Made by a program: the position numbers and the translations under genes
Assembly (NCBI RefSeq): GCF_021390595.1
Contig: NZ_JAJEJR010000002.1
Span: 1,798,001-1,862,000 of the forward strand
Direction: 5' to 3'
DNA: 64,000 nt
From: Paraburkholderia sp. HP33-1
Lineage (GTDB): Bacteria; Pseudomonadota; Gammaproteobacteria; Burkholderiales; Burkholderiaceae
In this document: positions 54,722 to 63,808 of the stretch, piece after piece
Numbering within the stretch: the stretch's first letter is position 1
How the letters are laid out: the number at the start of each line of letters is the position of its first letter
Notes under the pieces: generated by a model
Database searches by the model: none
Seen by the model: only the letters and a program-made list of their open reading frames with translations
What the model was told of the DNA's origin: nothing

Positions 54722-56080
54722 TTAATGCGCGGTATTCGGCTGCGCTGCTGCTGCGCCGCCGCCCACGCGTTGGCTCACCAGGATGGCGATCGCAGCCAGA
54801 GCGGCGGGGATCGCGAGCATCGCCAGGATCGCGCCGAATTGCCAACCGAGACCCAGCAGCGCGCCGCCGATCGCCGAGCCGAAGATGCTGCCGAAGCGCC
54901 CCATGCCGAGCATCCAGCTCACACCGGTCGCACGCGCAACGGTCGGGTAGCGGCCAGGGGCAAATGCGTTCAGACCGGTTTGCGCGCCGCTCATGCAGAA
55001 GCCTGCGGCGAACACGAGCAAGGCGAGCGACGACGACAGCGCGCCGATATAGCCGAGCGCGAGCACGCACAGTGCGCCACCGACATACGCGGCGCTGATG
55101 ACCGGCGCGGGACGCGACTTGTCCATGATCCAGCCGACCAGGACCGCGCCGATCGTGCCGCCGATCTGGAACATTGCCGTGATGTTGGCCGCGGTCGAGA
55201 CCGACAGACCGGCATCCTTCATCAGCGTCGGCAGCCAGCCGGTCAGCAGATAGATCACGAGCAGGCCCATGAAATACGTGACCCACAGCGCGATCGTCAT
55301 CGAGCCGAAACCCTGCGAGAACAGCACGCCGATCGGCTTGCGCGTCGGCAGCGGCGGTTCGTTCGACACGAACACTTCATTGCCTGCAAAGCGCGCGCCG
55401 CACACCCGGCCGAGCACCTTGCCAATGCGCTCCGACGGCGCGCCACGCACCGCGAGCAGACGGGCCGACTCAGGCAGCAACCAGATCTGGAACGGGATCA
55501 GCACGAGCGGCAGCGCGCCGCCGAAAATCAGCACCGAGCGCCAGCCATGAACCGGGATCAGCCAGCCGGCCGCGAAGCCGATCAATGCCGAGCCGAGATT
55601 GAAGCCTGTGAACATCACCGTGATCAGCAAGGCGCGCTTGCGTTGCGGTGCGTACTCGGAGAGCAGCGTCGTCGAGTTCGGCATCGCGGCGCCGAGGCCG
55701 ATACCGGTCAGCAGACGCAGCGTTGCCATCTGCATCGGCGATTGCGTGAACGCGGTCGCGATCGTGAACACGCCGAACAGGAACACCGACGTAATCAGCA
55801 CCCACTTGCGGCCGATGCGGTCCGATGCCGGACCCGCGAACAATGCGCCGATCACGAGACCGATCGGCGCCGCGCTCATCACGAGCCCGAACGCAGGACG
55901 CGAAATCGCCCAATCATGAATGATGGACGGCGCGACGAAACCCATGATCGCGACGTCCATGCCGTCGGCGGTCACGATCAGAAAACACAGCGCTACCAAT
56001 AACCACTGGTAGAGCGAAATCGGCCGTTCGTCGATGAACGCCTTGATATCAATCCTGTTACCGCTGGTAGCACCCGTCAT
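54722..56080 (-). CDS. MFS transporter, AAHS family (gallate/protocatechuate candidate)
   Basis: A 452-residue 12-helix transporter with TADGMDVAIMGFVAPSIIHD, the AAHS D-G-x-D-type signature, and GPASDRIGRKW in the helix 2-3 loop. GGAG lies nine bases before the ATG. It is first in an apparent operon with ligJ, ligK and the ModA-like gene, so gallate, protocatechuate or a similar acid is the probable substrate. It is a paralogue of the transporter at 8.8-10.1 kb. Confidence 0.87.
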   Translation of the reverse strand: MTGATSGNRIDIKAFIDERPISLYQWLLVALCFLIVTADGMDVAIMGFVAPSIIHDWAISRPAFGLVMSAAPIGLVIGALFAGPASDRIGRKWVLITSVFLFGVFTIATAFTQSPMQMATLRLLTGIGLGAAMPNSTTLLSEYAPQRKRALLITVMFTGFNLGSALIGFAAGWLIPVHGWRSVLIFGGALPLVLIPFQIWLLPESARLLAVRGAPSERIGKVLGRVCGARFAGNEVFVSNEPPLPTRKPIGVLFSQGFGSMTIALWVTYFMGLLVIYLLTGWLPTLMKDAGLSVSTAANITAMFQIGGTIGAVLVGWIMDKSRPAPVISAAYVGGALCVLALGYIGALSSSLALLVFAAGFCMSGAQTGLNAFAPGRYPTVARATGVSWMLGMGRFGSIFGSAIGGALLGLGWQFGAILAMLAIPAALAAIAILVSQRVGGGAAAAQPNTAH

Positions 56081-56580
56081 AAAACTCTCCTGTCTCCTTC
56101 ATCGGTCTCATCGCGCATCATGGCGATGAACCCCCGCACGCCTTACTCGAACAACTGGCGTGACGGTACGTTTCGCGATTCGCGGGCCAAAGCACGGGTT
56201 AACCATAGGGCGGACGCGAGTATCCGCATTTTCGCCGTTCCGCATAGCACCGGCGACGCCGGGGCGATTCGCCCAAAGCCACGCCGGATAAGCGCTCAAG
56301 CCAGGCCTGTGGCCCCTGAAAGCGGGCCTCCCGAATGCCGTTTCTTGCACACCGTCATAAACAGAACAGATGGAGCGCGAACGAAGTCGCATAGAACGGC
56401 CGTGAGACGCCCCGCTTTTGCCGATCGACGGGGATGCGCCGCACCGACATTGCTATTGCCCCCGCGAATAAAGGGCCCAAACGAAAAAGCGGAATGACCG
56501 CGCAACGGCCATTCCGCTTCGGGATGAGCCGGCCTTTGCGAGGCCGGTTCGTACTCAGTTAGCGCGCAGAGCGACCCGCC
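56081..56580. other. Intergenic region between the AAHS operon and the tannase gene
   Basis: A 500-bp stretch with the promoter side of the transporter operon at its left and the tannase terminator (56487-56519) at its right. A second hairpin (CCGGCCT, 56529-56535, with AGGCCGG, 56541-56547) lies beside it. Short frames on both strands have no recognisable product. Confidence 0.5.
56487..56519 (-). terminator. Rho-independent terminator of the tannase gene
   Basis: Read on the minus strand, a 10-bp perfect stem (AAGCGGAATG with CATTCCGCTT) encloses a partly paired loop and is followed by a run of T (TTTCGTTT). It lies about 60 bp beyond the tannase stop codon. Confidence 0.8.
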
Positions 56581-58341
56581 TTACGGCGCCGCGACACCGC
56601 GCGTCGCCGCCGTATAAGGCGTGTAGAAGCTCGAGCCGGCCCACGTACGCGAGGCTGCCGTGTAGAGCGGTGCGCCTTGCGTGTAGTTCGCGCCGTCGTG
56701 CCAGTCGCCGGAACCGGTGTACTTCGCGACCGCCGGGTACGGATAGACCGGGCGCGAAGCCGTCACGTTGCTCGACGAGTCGGTTTGATACGTCATCACG
56801 GAAGTCGGCGCCTTGGACTGCTCGACCCAGTTGGTGACTGAGGTCACGAGGTCGATGTTCGGGTTGCCTTCGCCACCGCCGCAGTGACCGACACCCGGGA
56901 TCAGGTACAGACGCGCGAACTGGTCGACTGTGGACGCGCCCAGCGTGTTCTGCATCGCTTCGTAGTACTGGATCGTGAAGAGCGGCGAGATGTGCTGGTC
57001 AGCCCAACCGTGCCACAGGATCAGCTTGCCGCCGGCAGCGTTGAATGCGGACAGGTCCGGATTCGTCGCATCGATGAACGGATGGTTTGCCTTCAGGTAG
57101 GTCGGATAGAAGCTTGCGTCCGTAAAGCCGAAGGTGTCGATGGTCGGCATCGTCGGCGAACCGGTGAAGATCAGGTTGTACGCGCCGGTCACGATCGAAT
57201 AGCTGAACAGGCTCGTGACGGGCACCGCTCCGGCGGTCGAGTTCGTCTTCGGCACTTCCACGCCAATCCAGTTCGCTTCCGAACCGTACTGCGGCGAGCC
57301 GGCCAGCATGTACTCACCGGTCGTTGCGTCGGTCGGACCACTGTAGATGGCCTTGGCGGCCGTGACTTCAGCTGCGGTCAGGCAGCTGCTCGTGTCGGTC
57401 GCACCGTTCGCGCACTGGATCGTTGCCGGGTCGAAATGGCAGACACGCGGATCGGCCAGCAGGCCGTCGGCCGCGCCGCTGGTGCCGCCGCATGCGGCAA
57501 CGACAGCCGTGTGCAGCAGCGTAGCCTTGTCGGCGTACAGGATCGCATTGCCCCCGCTGTCGCCGGTCGTGCTTTGCGACTTCACGCTCCAGCCGTGATA
57601 CAGCGAGTTCTGGATCTGGAAGTGCGCAGCCGGTGCGCCGGCGACGATACCGTTGTAGTCGGTCGGGTAACGTTGCGCGGCCATCAGAGCTTCGCGGCCG
57701 CCGTCCGAGCAGCCGATGAAGTACGAGTACTTCTGCGCCTGTCCGTAGTAAGCCTGAATCAGCTTCTTCGCCGCGAGCGTCGTGATGTGCTGACCGCGGT
57801 ACGCAAAGTCAGCCTGCTTTTGCGAATCCGTGGTCCAGGTGGAATCACTGCCCGAGTGACCCATGTCGGTCGCCGCCGTCACGAAGCCGCCCTTCTGCAC
57901 GAGCGGGCACTGATACGAGAAGCTGAACGAGCTTTGCTGGGTCGGGTCGCTCAGGTTGCCGCACAGACCGCCGCAACCGAGTTCCGCGAAACGTTGCGTC
58001 CACGTGCTGACCGGCAGCGCGACTTCGAACGTGTTCGACGGAGCGAGCGTGCCCTTCACCGTACAGAATGCGACCGTCGCGCCGTTGACCGTTGCGTTGG
58101 TCACAGTTGCCGACGTAATCGAGCTACCCGCGCCACCGATGTCGGTGATGTCGATCGAAGCGAGCTTCGAGCAATCGACCACAGGCTGCACGACCGACAA
58201 CGGCGTATACGTGAGCGTGCTGCTACCACCGCCGCATGCGGCGACGATCGCGGCCGTCGCGCAAACGCCGGCGAGCGTCAGCAACGAAACGCTACGCGCC
58301 TTGATACGCGACAGCAACTTCAGAGACTGCAGTGTTCTCAT
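56581..58341 (-). CDS. Tannase/feruloyl esterase family lipoprotein
   Basis: From ATG 58341 (AGGGGA upstream) this is a 586-residue tannase-family esterase. The N-terminal signal ends in a lipobox, IVAAC, with Cys36 followed by GGGSS, so it should be a lipoprotein. The nucleophile Ser212 lies in FIGCSDGGREA; the catalytic aspartate is in LWHGWADQHI and the histidine in PGVGHCGGG. The cysteines next to Ser and His are the pair that forms the family's active-site disulfide. It would release gallate from galloyl esters or ferulate from plant walls outside the inner membrane, feeding the AAHS transporter and ligJK. Confidence 0.88.
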   Translation of the reverse strand: MRTLQSLKLLSRIKARSVSLLTLAGVCATAAIVAACGGGSSTLTYTPLSVVQPVVDCSKLASIDITDIGGAGSSITSATVTNATVNGATVAFCTVKGTLAPSNTFEVALPVSTWTQRFAELGCGGLCGNLSDPTQQSSFSFSYQCPLVQKGGFVTAATDMGHSGSDSTWTTDSQKQADFAYRGQHITTLAAKKLIQAYYGQAQKYSYFIGCSDGGREALMAAQRYPTDYNGIVAGAPAAHFQIQNSLYHGWSVKSQSTTGDSGGNAILYADKATLLHTAVVAACGGTSGAADGLLADPRVCHFDPATIQCANGATDTSSCLTAAEVTAAKAIYSGPTDATTGEYMLAGSPQYGSEANWIGVEVPKTNSTAGAVPVTSLFSYSIVTGAYNLIFTGSPTMPTIDTFGFTDASFYPTYLKANHPFIDATNPDLSAFNAAGGKLILWHGWADQHISPLFTIQYYEAMQNTLGASTVDQFARLYLIPGVGHCGGGEGNPNIDLVTSVTNWVEQSKAPTSVMTYQTDSSSNVTASRPVYPYPAVAKYTGSGDWHDGANYTQGAPLYTAASRTWAGSSFYTPYTAATRGVAAP

Positions 58342-59328
58342 ACTTGTTCCCCTGTATGTTTTTGGCGCTCGACTATCGGACGCGTGCGTGCGCTCGCGGC
58401 GCGCATCACGCGGCCACATTGAGTGACGCATGTCTTTTTCACCTTCATGGATTCATATCTCCTCTTTTAGTACTTCGGCTCTCAGAAACGTCTTCGTTTT
58501 TCAGACCGCGGCCGCGCAATCGCACAGGGTCGTCGGGTTTTGCCGCGACGTTAACCAGACGGTGAATGACAAGAAATCGCGGGTTAACCACAAGGATCAA
58601 CGATATCGACGGCTCTTTGATGCGCTCGCACGCGCATCGTGTTGACGCTCGCCGGCACGCTTGATCCTATGGAACAAGGACTTACGGGTAGCCTAGACAA
58701 TCGACTCACACTCGCGCCTGCATTTCGCGCAATGTCAGGCGATAATTTTTTTAGATGCGAAAAGAAAGAAATTGAAATGCACCGTTCGGCAGTGATGAGT
58801 CTTGAATCGTGTCGCGAAGTGATGTTGCAAAGAACCTCCGCAAAGTACTGCTTCTATTCCCATTGCCATGTTGTGGCGCGAACCCAACGCTATTCCAAAA
58901 CGCTTTGCGAACTAACGCGAAGAGCTTTCTGTTTTATTTATCAGCCCTTCGTCGCGATCCTTCCTATTATTACAACCACTCATATCTTTGCTTACAAAAT
59001 ACAAATATCGTATCGACACGGCGGGAACATAAAACTTATATTTTTCAATGACCTGCGACACAAACTCCGAAATGGCGCAATCAACGCGCCGCGTCGCAAG
59101 TTCGCGTAAACCCCGCGATGTCTGACAGCCTGCTGTTCAATCAATCCGTTTTTTTGAGCAGTTCAAGCCACTTCCTCAGAAACATTGCGCCGACTATATT
59201 GAGCCCCGTTCACCAGTGCCCGACCTGTTTTGCATCACGAGGACCCACTGGGATCTACGTGAACCAACAGCGCGGCACACCCAGATTACTTCGCTTGGCA
59301 TGACTAAATAAAACAGGAGATCATTTAG
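58342..59328. other. Long AT-rich region before the porin gene
   Basis: Nearly 1 kb without a convincing gene, with GC clearly below the rest of the window, especially 58730-59050. The longest frame (58639-59109) has no family resemblance, no ribosome site and biased composition. It may hold a long porin leader, a small RNA or AT-rich foreign DNA. Confidence 0.5.
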
Positions 59329-60423
59329 ATGAAAAAGACGCAGATCGCTCTCGCCATTCTCGCGGGCACCTTGATGTCGACGGCAGCATATGCGCAAAGC
59401 AGCGTCACGCTCTTCGGCCTCATGGACACGGGCGTTACGTACGTGAGTAATCAGGGGGGCAAGAGCAACGTCAAGATGGACGACGGCGTCAACGGCCCGA
59501 ACCTGTGGGGTATGAGAGGCACGGAAGATCTCGGCGGCGGCACCAAGGCCGTCTTCGAGCTCGTGAACCAGTACCAGCTGAACAACGGGCAATTCATGCC
59601 CAATTCGAGTCTGTTCAGCCGGACTTCGTACGTGGGGCTCGTCAACGATCGGCTCGGCAAGCTCACGCTGGGTAATCAGTACGACTTCATGACGGACTCG
59701 CTCTTCGGCGGTCACAACGATCCCGCTGACGTTTCGGGCCACTTCTACGCCTTCCGCGCGGGTCCGTTCCAGAAGCTCGCTCTGCCGCAGAACCCGACCG
59801 GCGCCTTCAACTGGGACCGCATGGCGGGCTCGAGCATCAATAACTCCGTCAAATACCTGACCCCGGTGTTCGGCGGATTCAGCGCGGGCGCGATGTATGG
59901 CTTCGGCAACGTCGCGGGTTCCGTTGGCGCGGGCAATTCGACCAGCTTCGCGCTCAACTACGCGGCGAATTCATTCGGCGCCAACGCGGCCTATACGAAC
60001 GTGAAGTACTTCACCGCGGGTTCGCCGCAGGTCAGCGTGCGCAACTGGGGTCTTGGCGCGCACTATGCGTTCGGCTCGTGGTTCACCAATGCGCTCTTCA
60101 CGACCGTGCACAACTCCGCGAACGGCGGCTCGGTCTATGAAGGCTCGGTCGGCGTGCAGTACCACTTCACGCCGGCACTCGCCACGGGCGCGTCGTATAT
60201 GTACATGAAGGGCAACTCGGTCGTTGACAACAATCACGCGCACCAGGTCGCGGCGATCGCCGACTACTCGCTCTCAAAGCGCACCAGCGTCTATGTGATG
60301 GGTGTGTATCAGCGGGCAAGCTCGGGCGGCTTCGCGCAGATCAACGGCATGAACTCCTCGGACGGCGCATCGAGCGGACAGACGCAGGCAATCGCACGCA
60401 TCGGCTTGCATACCCACTTCTGA
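59329..60423 (+). CDS. Gram-negative porin (OmpC/Burkholderia type)
   Basis: A 364-residue outer-membrane protein with a signal peptide (MKKTQIALAILAGTLMSTAA, cleaved after AYA, before QSS). Mature start SVTLFGLMDTGVTYV and later SRTSYVGLVNDRLGKLTLG are the usual general-porin segments, with alternating beta-strand pattern and a C-terminal phenylalanine (GLHTHF). AGGAG lies eight bases before the ATG. It forms a trimeric channel for small solutes. Confidence 0.93.
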   Translation: MKKTQIALAILAGTLMSTAAYAQSSVTLFGLMDTGVTYVSNQGGKSNVKMDDGVNGPNLWGMRGTEDLGGGTKAVFELVNQYQLNNGQFMPNSSLFSRTSYVGLVNDRLGKLTLGNQYDFMTDSLFGGHNDPADVSGHFYAFRAGPFQKLALPQNPTGAFNWDRMAGSSINNSVKYLTPVFGGFSAGAMYGFGNVAGSVGAGNSTSFALNYAANSFGANAAYTNVKYFTAGSPQVSVRNWGLGAHYAFGSWFTNALFTTVHNSANGGSVYEGSVGVQYHFTPALATGASYMYMKGNSVVDNNHAHQVAAIADYSLSKRTSVYVMGVYQRASSGGFAQINGMNSSDGASSGQTQAIARIGLHTHF

Positions 60424-60440
60424 TTCGGGAAGTCATCGTG

Positions 60441-60479
60441 AATGGCGTGAAGGGCGAACCCGCCCTTCACGCCATTTTT
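60441..60479 (+). terminator. Rho-independent terminator of the porin gene
   Basis: A perfect 16-bp stem (60441-60456 with 60461-60476) and 4-base loop AACC is followed by a T run. It lies 17 bases after the stop codon. Confidence 0.93.
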
Positions 60480-60620
60480 CCAGTTCGACTGTGAGCACGC
60501 CGAATGACTACGCTCTGACAATTTATTACGATTTCACCGTGGTAGACGCGTAGCATAACGGGGGCGTGTCCTGCGAGCGCTCCCGCTCGCATTCGTCATT
60601 CAACCGCGGAGATTTTGGAA

Positions 60621-61022
60621 ATGAGCATTTTCGGCGACATCGTCCACAAGCTGTTCGGCAAAGCGAAGCCGGACCAACCTCCCCCCGCGACGGAACCGAC
60701 CCCTGACCCGGCCGCCGCTCAAGCCGCGACACCCGACGCTCCCGCCGCGCCCGCACCGCTGACCGACGTCGACGTGGCCGCCGTGATGGATCAACTCGTC
60801 AGCGAAAGCGGACAGACGCTGAACTGGCGCACGTCGATCGTCGACACGATGAAAGCGCTAGGTGTCGACAGCAGTCTCGAACACCGCAAGCAGCTTGCGC
60901 AGGAATTGAAGTACAACGGGGACATGAACGACTCCGCGAGCATGAACGTCTGGCTGCACAAGCAGGTGATGCAGGCGCTCGCGGCGAACGGCGGCAAGCT
61001 GCCGCCCGACCTGGCAAGTTAA
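60621..61022 (+). CDS. DUF3597 family protein
   Basis: A 133-residue soluble protein starting MSIFGDIVHKLFGKAK, then a Pro/Ala-rich linker (residues about 18-50), and a C-terminal helical domain with SLEHRKQLAQELKYNGDMND and NVWLHKQVMQAL. This is the DUF3597 pattern, distantly like LysM-associated helical domains. The function is unknown. GGAG lies nine bases before ATG 60621. It is a single gene. Confidence 0.8.
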   Translation: MSIFGDIVHKLFGKAKPDQPPPATEPTPDPAAAQAATPDAPAAPAPLTDVDVAAVMDQLVSESGQTLNWRTSIVDTMKALGVDSSLEHRKQLAQELKYNGDMNDSASMNVWLHKQVMQALAANGGKLPPDLAS

Positions 61023-61165
61023 GCAGGACGAATCACGCATTTCGCAATAAGCGAAGCGTAGTAAGAGTCCGTCATCCGGACGCGGCTGCCCGGTCGATGC
61101 GATCAACCGGGCAAACCGCATATCGAATGCGGGTGACGGAACACATTGCGATGGAGTAGACGCGG

Positions 61166-61438
61166 CTATTGCGCCGCGGTGAGCTTGAGCCCCGGCCGCA
61201 GCGGGTGCGTAGACTCCAGCGGACCCTTGCGTTCGTCCGATACCTGTTCAATTCCCTTTCTCGTGACTTCTTCGAGAAAGGTCAGGCGAGCCCGGTAGTA
61301 GTCGGCACGCAACTGTGCGTCGAGCACGAGCTGTTCGGCCTGAAACAGTTCCATGCGCAGGTTGTTCAGCGCACGCTCGGCCTGTTTCTCGGGAGTAGGA
61401 GCGTGTTGTGAAGCCCAGTTGGCAAGCCACCTTATCAT
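61166..61438 (-). CDS. Small coiled-coil protein of unknown function
   Basis: A 90-residue protein with GGAGGG upstream of ATG 61438. The middle (residues about 15-62) is rich in Glu, Leu, Ala and Arg with heptad-like spacing (ALNNLRMELFQAEQLVLDAQ) and should be helical or coiled-coil. No membrane segment or signal is visible. I do not recognise the family. Confidence 0.6.
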   Translation of the reverse strand: MIRWLANWASQHAPTPEKQAERALNNLRMELFQAEQLVLDAQLRADYYRARLTFLEEVTRKGIEQVSDERKGPLESTHPLRPGLKLTAAQ

Positions 61439-61768
61439 GGTGAAGCCCTCCTAGAGTTCAAGGCTTTGCTACGACACAGGCTATCAAATTCCGGGCACGG
61501 CGTGTGTTAAATCGTCTCACGCGTTGCATATTGTGCAAGCTACTGTGGGGCACCACACAATCGACTTACCACGACCGCTTAGGTACTAATACCACAACCC
61601 GCGCGAAACGAAAAAAGCCCGCGCAGTGAAGGCGGGCAAATCCCACTCTCCGTAAGCGTGTGTCACGAGGATGACACGCGAGAAGCTTATCGCTCGCGCA
61701 ATGCGAACGTTCGTGTGCTGGCGATCAGTTCCGCGCGAATAGATTGATCGCTGACCCTGGCTCGCGCG
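61439..61768. other. Intergenic region between the coiled-coil and Na/Pi genes
   Basis: This 330-bp stretch holds the promoter area of the small coiled-coil gene, the terminator at 61610-61636 and no gene that I can support. Confidence 0.5.
61610..61636 (-). terminator. Terminator of the Na/Pi transporter gene
   Basis: On the minus strand a 6-bp GC stem (GCCCGC, 61631-61636, with GCGGGC, 61616-61621) is followed by six T residues (61615-61610). It is about 130 bp downstream of the transporter stop codon. Confidence 0.65.
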
Positions 61769-63469
61769 CTATTGACTCTCTTGAAGCGCTGCCCCAATTT
61801 TCGCAATGGCTCGCGCAAAGTGAGCGATCTGCCGGCCCTGCTCGATCAGATCCATGGCGATCCGGAATGTGACCACGTCGGTCTTGTCCGCCAGCTGAAG
61901 CTTCGCGAGCACGACCTGACGCGTGGTCGCCGCGAGCTTATCGATGCCGGCTTTCGCATCGACGACCTTCGCGACCACTCCCGGATCGGGCGCCTCGATC
62001 GTGCGGATCGCCTGCTCGAGATTGCGGATCACCGCCTCCGAAAACTCCGTGGTTGCCACATCGCGCAGGCGCAGCAAATTGATCGGCTGCGTCATCCGCT
62101 GCTGCCCGACCATCATCAACGTCGTGCCGACAATGCCGCTGATGCTCTCGAGATGGCTCGTGACCTGCGTGTAGCCGACCATCTGCTGACCTTCGTCCGC
62201 CGAGTGCTCCACGAGCGACAAGCGACCGATATATTGAAGGATCTCGAAGGCGAGCCGGTCGGTTTCCTTATCCTGGTCGAGCAAGTGATTGATCTCTTCC
62301 ATCGTGCCGGTCGACACCATCTGCGAGCCGCGTTGCACGACGTGGAGCACCTGTGCGCCAAGCCGGGTCAGTTCGATACGCACACGTTGCAGTGCAAGCG
62401 AGGGCACCGTCAACGACGACTCGTCGAGATACTGCGGATCGCCCGCGGGTTTGGCTGCCTTCGCGCGCTTCGGCACGACCAGTTGCGCGAGCCGCGCAAT
62501 CGGATCGGTAAACCAGATCAGCACGAGCGTGTTCGCCACGCTGAAGAGCGTATGCACATTGGCTACCTGACGCGGCGCCTCGGCCGCGAGGCGCGCGAGG
62601 CCTTCGAGCTCCGGATGCGACGGCGATACCCAGCGCACGAACTGCGCCATCTGCGGAATGAGGAAGAGCGCGATCGCGACGCCGAGGACATTGAATATCA
62701 GATGCACGACGCCGACCTGCACCGCCTCCGGTGTCTTGCCGATCGAGGCAAGCAATGCCGTGCCGCAGGTGCCGACATTCGCGCCGAGAATCAGCGTGAT
62801 GGCGGCTTCGAGCGGCATCAAGCCCTGGCCGCTCAACGCAATCACGACCGCGAGCGTCGCCGCCGAGCTTTGCACGATCGCGGTGAAGACCGCCCCCACG
62901 ATGATGCCGAAGAGCGGATTGCGCATATCCTGCATCGCGTCGATGAACGGCTGGTACGTGCGCAGCGGATGCGTGGACTCGCCCATCAGCTGGATGCCCA
63001 GGAACAGCAGCCCGAGCCCCATCACGACGCCGCCGATCTGCCGCAGCCGCTCGCGCGGGCCGAACGCGTGCAGCGCAAAGCCGACCGCCAGCATGAATGG
63101 CGTCAGACGCGACACGTCGAACGCGATGATCTGCGCGGTGATCGTCGAGCCGATGTTCGCGCCCATGATCATCGGCACCGACTGGGTTAGCGTCATCAGC
63201 CCGGCGGACACGAAGCCGACCATCAGCACCGTCGTGATGGTCGACGAGTTGAGCAGCGCGGTCACGACGGCCCCTGCCAACACGCCGCGAAACCGGTTCG
63301 CGGTCAGGACGCCGATCAGCGACTGCAGTCTTGATCCCGCGATCGCCTTCAGGCCGCCGGTCAGGAACTCCAGACCGAGAAGAAACAGCGCGAGACCGCC
63401 AATCAACAGTCCGATGATCCCAACGAGGTTCAAGCGCACGGAATCGACGTCAGCCAGATAATCAGTCAT
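61769..63469 (-). CDS. Na/Pi cotransporter family protein with PhoU-like tail
   Basis: A 566-residue membrane protein of the NptA/PNaS family. The two inverted repeats of the transport core show ALLNSSTITTVLMVGF and AIVQSSAATLAVVIALSG, the QSS-type phosphate/sodium sites, and LGANVGTCGTALL. The C-terminal third (about 350-566) is helical and resembles PhoU. It imports inorganic phosphate with sodium, perhaps with regulation by the PhoU-like tail. Confidence 0.88.
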   Translation of the reverse strand: MTDYLADVDSVRLNLVGIIGLLIGGLALFLLGLEFLTGGLKAIAGSRLQSLIGVLTANRFRGVLAGAVVTALLNSSTITTVLMVGFVSAGLMTLTQSVPMIMGANIGSTITAQIIAFDVSRLTPFMLAVGFALHAFGPRERLRQIGGVVMGLGLLFLGIQLMGESTHPLRTYQPFIDAMQDMRNPLFGIIVGAVFTAIVQSSAATLAVVIALSGQGLMPLEAAITLILGANVGTCGTALLASIGKTPEAVQVGVVHLIFNVLGVAIALFLIPQMAQFVRWVSPSHPELEGLARLAAEAPRQVANVHTLFSVANTLVLIWFTDPIARLAQLVVPKRAKAAKPAGDPQYLDESSLTVPSLALQRVRIELTRLGAQVLHVVQRGSQMVSTGTMEEINHLLDQDKETDRLAFEILQYIGRLSLVEHSADEGQQMVGYTQVTSHLESISGIVGTTLMMVGQQRMTQPINLLRLRDVATTEFSEAVIRNLEQAIRTIEAPDPGVVAKVVDAKAGIDKLAATTRQVVLAKLQLADKTDVVTFRIAMDLIEQGRQIAHFARAIAKIGAALQESQ

Positions 63470-63808
63470 CCTGATGTGCCTTTGATGATCACGCGAATAG
63501 ACGCAGGAACGTTGGACAGCTCCGCGCCCCGGATCGATGACGGGACAAGCAGTCGGTTTAACTGAGTCCGGGGCAGATATCTGAAGCTAACGCTAAGGGT
63601 AAGAGGAAGATGGCGCGCAGGCAAGGGATTGGGGGCAAATCGGAAGGCGGTGCCGCGTGTGCGCCGCGCCGACGTGTTCTCGATGTCAGATTTGGCAGTT
63701 AACCCCTAGGTAAAAATGCCCATCGTCCCGCCTGATGGCGGCTGCCAATAATGTCTCCATCCTCCATTCAAACTTGCTCCTACTCACCCCAAACAAGAAG
63801 GAGGACTT
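63470..63808. other. Divergent intergenic region before phaB
   Basis: A 339-bp gap between the Na/Pi gene (minus) and phaB (plus). It includes a strong ribosome site AAGGAGGA (63798-63805) for phaB. No further gene or clear promoter was found. Confidence 0.5.

Noticed and set aside
53696..56002. 768-codon frame antisense to ligJ and the AAHS transporter
   Set aside because: It spans two recognised genes on the other strand and shows no family features; a shadow of codon bias.
56884..58422. 512-codon frame antisense to the tannase gene
   Set aside because: The tannase frame has its lipobox and catalytic triad; the antisense frame has none of the marks of a protein family.
58639..59109. 156-codon frame in the AT-rich region before the porin
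   Set aside because: No ribosome site, no domain and irregular composition; treated as non-coding.
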